In this document: positions 12,050 to 14,471 of the stretch, piece by piece
Layout: every line of letters starts with the position of its first letter
Position numbering within the stretch: the stretch's first letter is position 1
Assembly (NCBI GenBank): GCA_900550835.1
Contig: URTP01000035.1
Span: 1-14,471, forward strand
Reading direction: 5' to 3'
DNA: 14,471 nt
From: an uncultured Collinsella sp.
GTDB taxonomy: Bacteria > Actinomycetota > Coriobacteriia > Coriobacteriales > Coriobacteriaceae
Translations under genes and position numbers: made by a program
The notes under the pieces: model-generated
What the model saw: only the letters and a program-made list of their open reading frames with translations
Told to the model about the DNA's origin: nothing
The model's database searches: none

Positions 12050-14471
12050 ATGAGTATCAAGCGTTTGGCACTTTGCCGCAGTCAGGGCCGTCTGTTTGTG
12101 CTGCTTCGTTTTGCCGGTCAGGATGTCGCCGCGCTTATTGAGCGGGAGGGTTCTCAAGCGTTTGCCCATGCGACGACGAGCGGTTCTTCTGTGCCGTCGC
12201 TGGCGTTCCCGGTCGATCATGGCCGTGTACTGGCGCTTTGCCCTTCCGTTTCCGATTACGAGCGCGAGCTCGCCGTCTTGGTGCTTCCCTTTTTGGACGG
12301 CTCTACGATTGACGTCACATTTGCATCCGGTGACCAAAGGTTGGGCTCCATTCGCCTCGATAGCCGCGTGGCCAAGCTGGAATCCAAGATTAACTACAAA
12401 GCTAAGCCTGCGCTGTGTGCGCTTATCCGCGATGCGCAGCGTGGCGAACACTGCGGCCTCTACGAGATCGATGCCATTCGCTATTTGCCGGCAGACGCCG
12501 GCGCGGTGTGGCGCTATGAGGTTACCTGGGCGGGAGACCCCCAGTGCGCACCTGAGCTCCAGATCTTCGATACGCATATGAATGCCATCGATGTCACCGT
12601 GCATGTGTTCGAATCGCAGGTCAATGTGCCGCAGCAGAACGGATGCCGTGTCAATAAAACGTATCTGAGCGTAGAGATGCCTCAGGATATACGAGATTTT
12701 GTCGCGATTGTGAGCGATCCCACAGAGCGGATCCAGAACGGGTTTTGCGCTATGGATGGTCGCCTGTACAACGGCATGGTCGACGATAGCTGGAACCGCA
12801 TGAAGGACGCGCGTGCAGACGACGCAGCTTATCGGCGTTGGTTTGAGCAACATCGCGCAAAGCCGGCCGATTTGGTGTGCCAGCGTGTCGCTTCGGCGGC
12901 CTTTGCCTATAGGCCGCTTGTGAGCATTGTGGTGCCGTGCTACAAGACTGATCGGGTCTACCTGCGCGAGCTGCTGGACTCGGTGCTAGCCCAGAGCTAT
13001 GACAACTGGGAATTGCTCCTTATGGACGCCTCGCCCGAATGGGACGCGGTGGCCGCCCTTGCGGCAGGCGCTCACGACGAGCGCGTTCGTCGCATCGAGC
13101 TTCCCGGCAACGGCGGCATTGTGCTCAACACCAACGCTGGTATTGAGCAAGCGACGGGCGACTACATCGCGTTCTTGGACCACGATGACATCCTGGAACC
13201 GGACGCGTTATTCCACTATGTTGCCGCGCTGAACAAGGTTGCCGAGGGCGAGCGTCCCCAGGTCCTGTTCTGCGACGAGGACATGTTCCAGAAAACGGGG
13301 GAGTGGGGCCAGCCGGTCTTTAAGACGCGGCTCAACGTCGACCTGCTCTATAGCCATAACTGCGTGACGCATTTTCTGATGGTGGAGAAGGCACTTATCG
13401 ATCGCGTTGGCATGTCTCCGGAAGATGTTGCGGGTGCCCAGGACTACGACCTGACGCTCCGCTGCCTTGCGGCGGGCGCACGGTTTGAACATGTTGCGCA
13501 CGTGCTGTATCACTGGCGCGTGCATCCGGGATCGACCGCCGATGGTTCTGCCGATAGCAAGCCGTATGCCATCGAGGCCGGGCGCCTTGCGCTGCAGCGC
13601 CACTTTGATTCGTTGGGCGTTCACGGGACGGTCGAGGAGACCGAGACGCCGTTTGTCTACCGCATGCGCTATGCGCTGCCGGAGCCTGCGCCGCTGGTGA
13701 GCATTGTGATTCCCACCAAGGATCACATTGAGACGCTCGACGCCTGTGTAATGTCGATCGCCCAGAGAGTCACGTATGCCAATTACGAGATTGTCTTGGT
13801 GGAGAACAACAGCGAAGCCCCGGAGACGTTTGCGTATTACGAAACCCTGCCAGAGCGCGTGGCTGCAGCATCTGAAGGCAAGGGCATCGCGCGCGTTGTG
13901 TACTGGCCGGGCGAGTTCAATTACTCTCAGATCATTAATTTTGGCGTGGAGCATGCCAAGGGCGATTACCTTCTGCTGCTGAACAACGACACCGAGGTCA
14001 TAAGCCCCTACTTTATCGAAGAGATGATGGGCTATATGCAGCGTCCCGATGCGGGCGTGGTGGGCGCCAAGCTCTACTTTGCCGATCATCTGGTGCAGCA
14101 CGCGGGCATTGTGGTTGGCGTGCGTGGCGCACTTGCCCATGCCAACCAGGACTTCTCGGCAAAGCGCGAGGGCTATCTTGCCCGCGCTGTGCGCCCGGGC
14201 AACTTTAGCGCCGTAACGGGTGCCTGCCAGATGGTGCGACGCGACGTATTTGAGCGCGTCGGCGGCTACAACGAGGAATTCGCCGTTGCCTTTAACGACG
14301 CAGACTATTGCCTGCGCGTATGGGAGGCGGGCTACCGCACCATCTATACGCCCTATGCCGAGCTGTATCACTACGAGTTCACCTCGCGTGGCAGGGAAGA
14401 GGCCAACGAGGAAAAGCTGCGCCGCTGGAAGCGCGAGCAGGCGCTGTTCATGCAGCGCTCGCCGGAGCTCT
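12050..14471 (+). CDS. Large tandem two-domain glycosyltransferase (3' end outside window)
   Basis: The visible 807 residues comprise three parts. Residues 1-285 are an N-terminal region I do not recognise, without signal peptide or membrane helix, perhaps a beta-rich accessory domain. The first GT2 domain starts at RPLVSIVVPCYKTDRVYLRE (288-307), with NGGIVLNTNAGIEQATGDY and metal-binding DHDD (377-380), then CDEDMF and the later GAQDYDLTLR. The second starts at PLVSIVIPTKDHIETLDACV (548-567), with NNDTE (645-649) as the metal-site motif, TGACQMVRRDVFERVGGYNE and FNDADYCLRVWEAGYRT. Tandem GT2 proteins of this kind are common in Gram-positive wall and capsule polysaccharide clusters, where each domain can add a different sugar. 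The ATG directly follows the TAG of the type B' gene, so translation is coupled. The ORF is open at the right edge. Direct products cannot be inferred. Confidence 0.88.
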   Translation, partial: MSIKRLALCRSQGRLFVLLRFAGQDVAALIEREGSQAFAHATTSGSSVPSLAFPVDHGRVLALCPSVSDYERELAVLVLPFLDGSTIDVTFASGDQRLGSIRLDSRVAKLESKINYKAKPALCALIRDAQRGEHCGLYEIDAIRYLPADAGAVWRYEVTWAGDPQCAPELQIFDTHMNAIDVTVHVFESQVNVPQQNGCRVNKTYLSVEMPQDIRDFVAIVSDPTERIQNGFCAMDGRLYNGMVDDSWNRMKDARADDAAYRRWFEQHRAKPADLVCQRVASAAFAYRPLVSIVVPCYKTDRVYLRELLDSVLAQSYDNWELLLMDASPEWDAVAALAAGAHDERVRRIELPGNGGIVLNTNAGIEQATGDYIAFLDHDDILEPDALFHYVAALNKVAEGERPQVLFCDEDMFQKTGEWGQPVFKTRLNVDLLYSHNCVTHFLMVEKALIDRVGMSPEDVAGAQDYDLTLRCLAAGARFEHVAHVLYHWRVHPGSTADGSADSKPYAIEAGRLALQRHFDSLGVHGTVEETETPFVYRMRYALPEPAPLVSIVIPTKDHIETLDACVMSIAQRVTYANYEIVLVENNSEAPETFAYYETLPERVAAASEGKGIARVVYWPGEFNYSQIINFGVEHAKGDYLLLLNNDTEVISPYFIEEMMGYMQRPDAGVVGAKLYFADHLVQHAGIVVGVRGALAHANQDFSAKREGYLARAVRPGNFSAVTGACQMVRRDVFERVGGYNEEFAVAFNDADYCLRVWEAGYRTIYTPYAELYHYEFTSRGREEANEEKLRRWKREQALFMQRSPEL

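Noticed and set aside
11249..12853. Long open frame of 534 codons on the minus strand
   Set aside because: It lies opposite two well-supported glycosyltransferase genes and its His/Arg/Ala-rich translation shows no family motif. GC-biased codon third positions in such genomes often leave the antisense frame open.
13208..14371. Open frame of 387 codons on the minus strand
   Set aside because: Antisense shadow of the tandem glycosyltransferase, which has clear motifs in the plus strand.

Overview
The window looks like chromosomal DNA of a high-GC, Gram-positive anaerobe of the Coriobacteriia, most like Collinsella. This is an inference from several things seen together: SUF genes in the order sufC-sufB with a divergent Rrf2 regulator, a sortase substrate with the signal MPKTGD, a PF09820-type AAA protein, a run of family 2 glycosyltransferases (GT2), strong Shine-Dalgarno sites and frequent TTG/GTG starts. 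No rRNA, tRNA, CRISPR array, insertion sequence or phage gene was seen.

Layout. (1) 1-1699, minus strand: start of a SUF iron-sulfur cluster assembly operon, sufC then sufB; sufB runs off the left edge. (2) 1700-1919: a divergent control region with a dyad over the likely suf -35 box and three alternating copies of a 9-14 bp motif in front of the regulator. (3) 1920-2351, plus: an Rrf2-family regulator with three cysteines, the likely Fe-S sensor for the suf genes. (4) 2491-4305, plus: a secreted, sortase-anchored protein with a lysozyme-like N-terminal domain and a long disordered wall-spanning region, closed by a clear intrinsic terminator. (5) 4508-6307, plus: a PF09820/PF08011-like AAA-ATPase whose key motifs look degenerate. 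(6) 6328-7369, minus: a GlfT-like GT2 gene broken by a frameshift near 6725. (7) 7626 to the right edge, plus: five GT2-type genes. The first four are arranged A-B-A'-B', apparently a duplicated two-gene module; the fifth is a large protein with an unrecognised N-terminal region and two GT2 domains, cut by the right edge.

How the genes fit together. Block 1-3 is a self-contained Fe-S assembly and sensing unit. Blocks 4, 6 and 7 all concern the cell surface: a wall-anchored candidate peptidoglycan hydrolase and a set of enzymes likely to build a wall or capsular polysaccharide. Sugar donors and acceptors cannot be read from the sequence. The AAA gene has its own promoter and ribosome binding site and no visible link to its neighbours.

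No gene-free stretch exceeds about 260 bases; each intergenic region is described below. I did not find a clearly new multi-gene system. The best leads are the regulatory repeats upstream of the Rrf2 gene, the motif-degenerate AAA protein, the duplicated glycosyltransferase module and the frameshifted glycosyltransferase.
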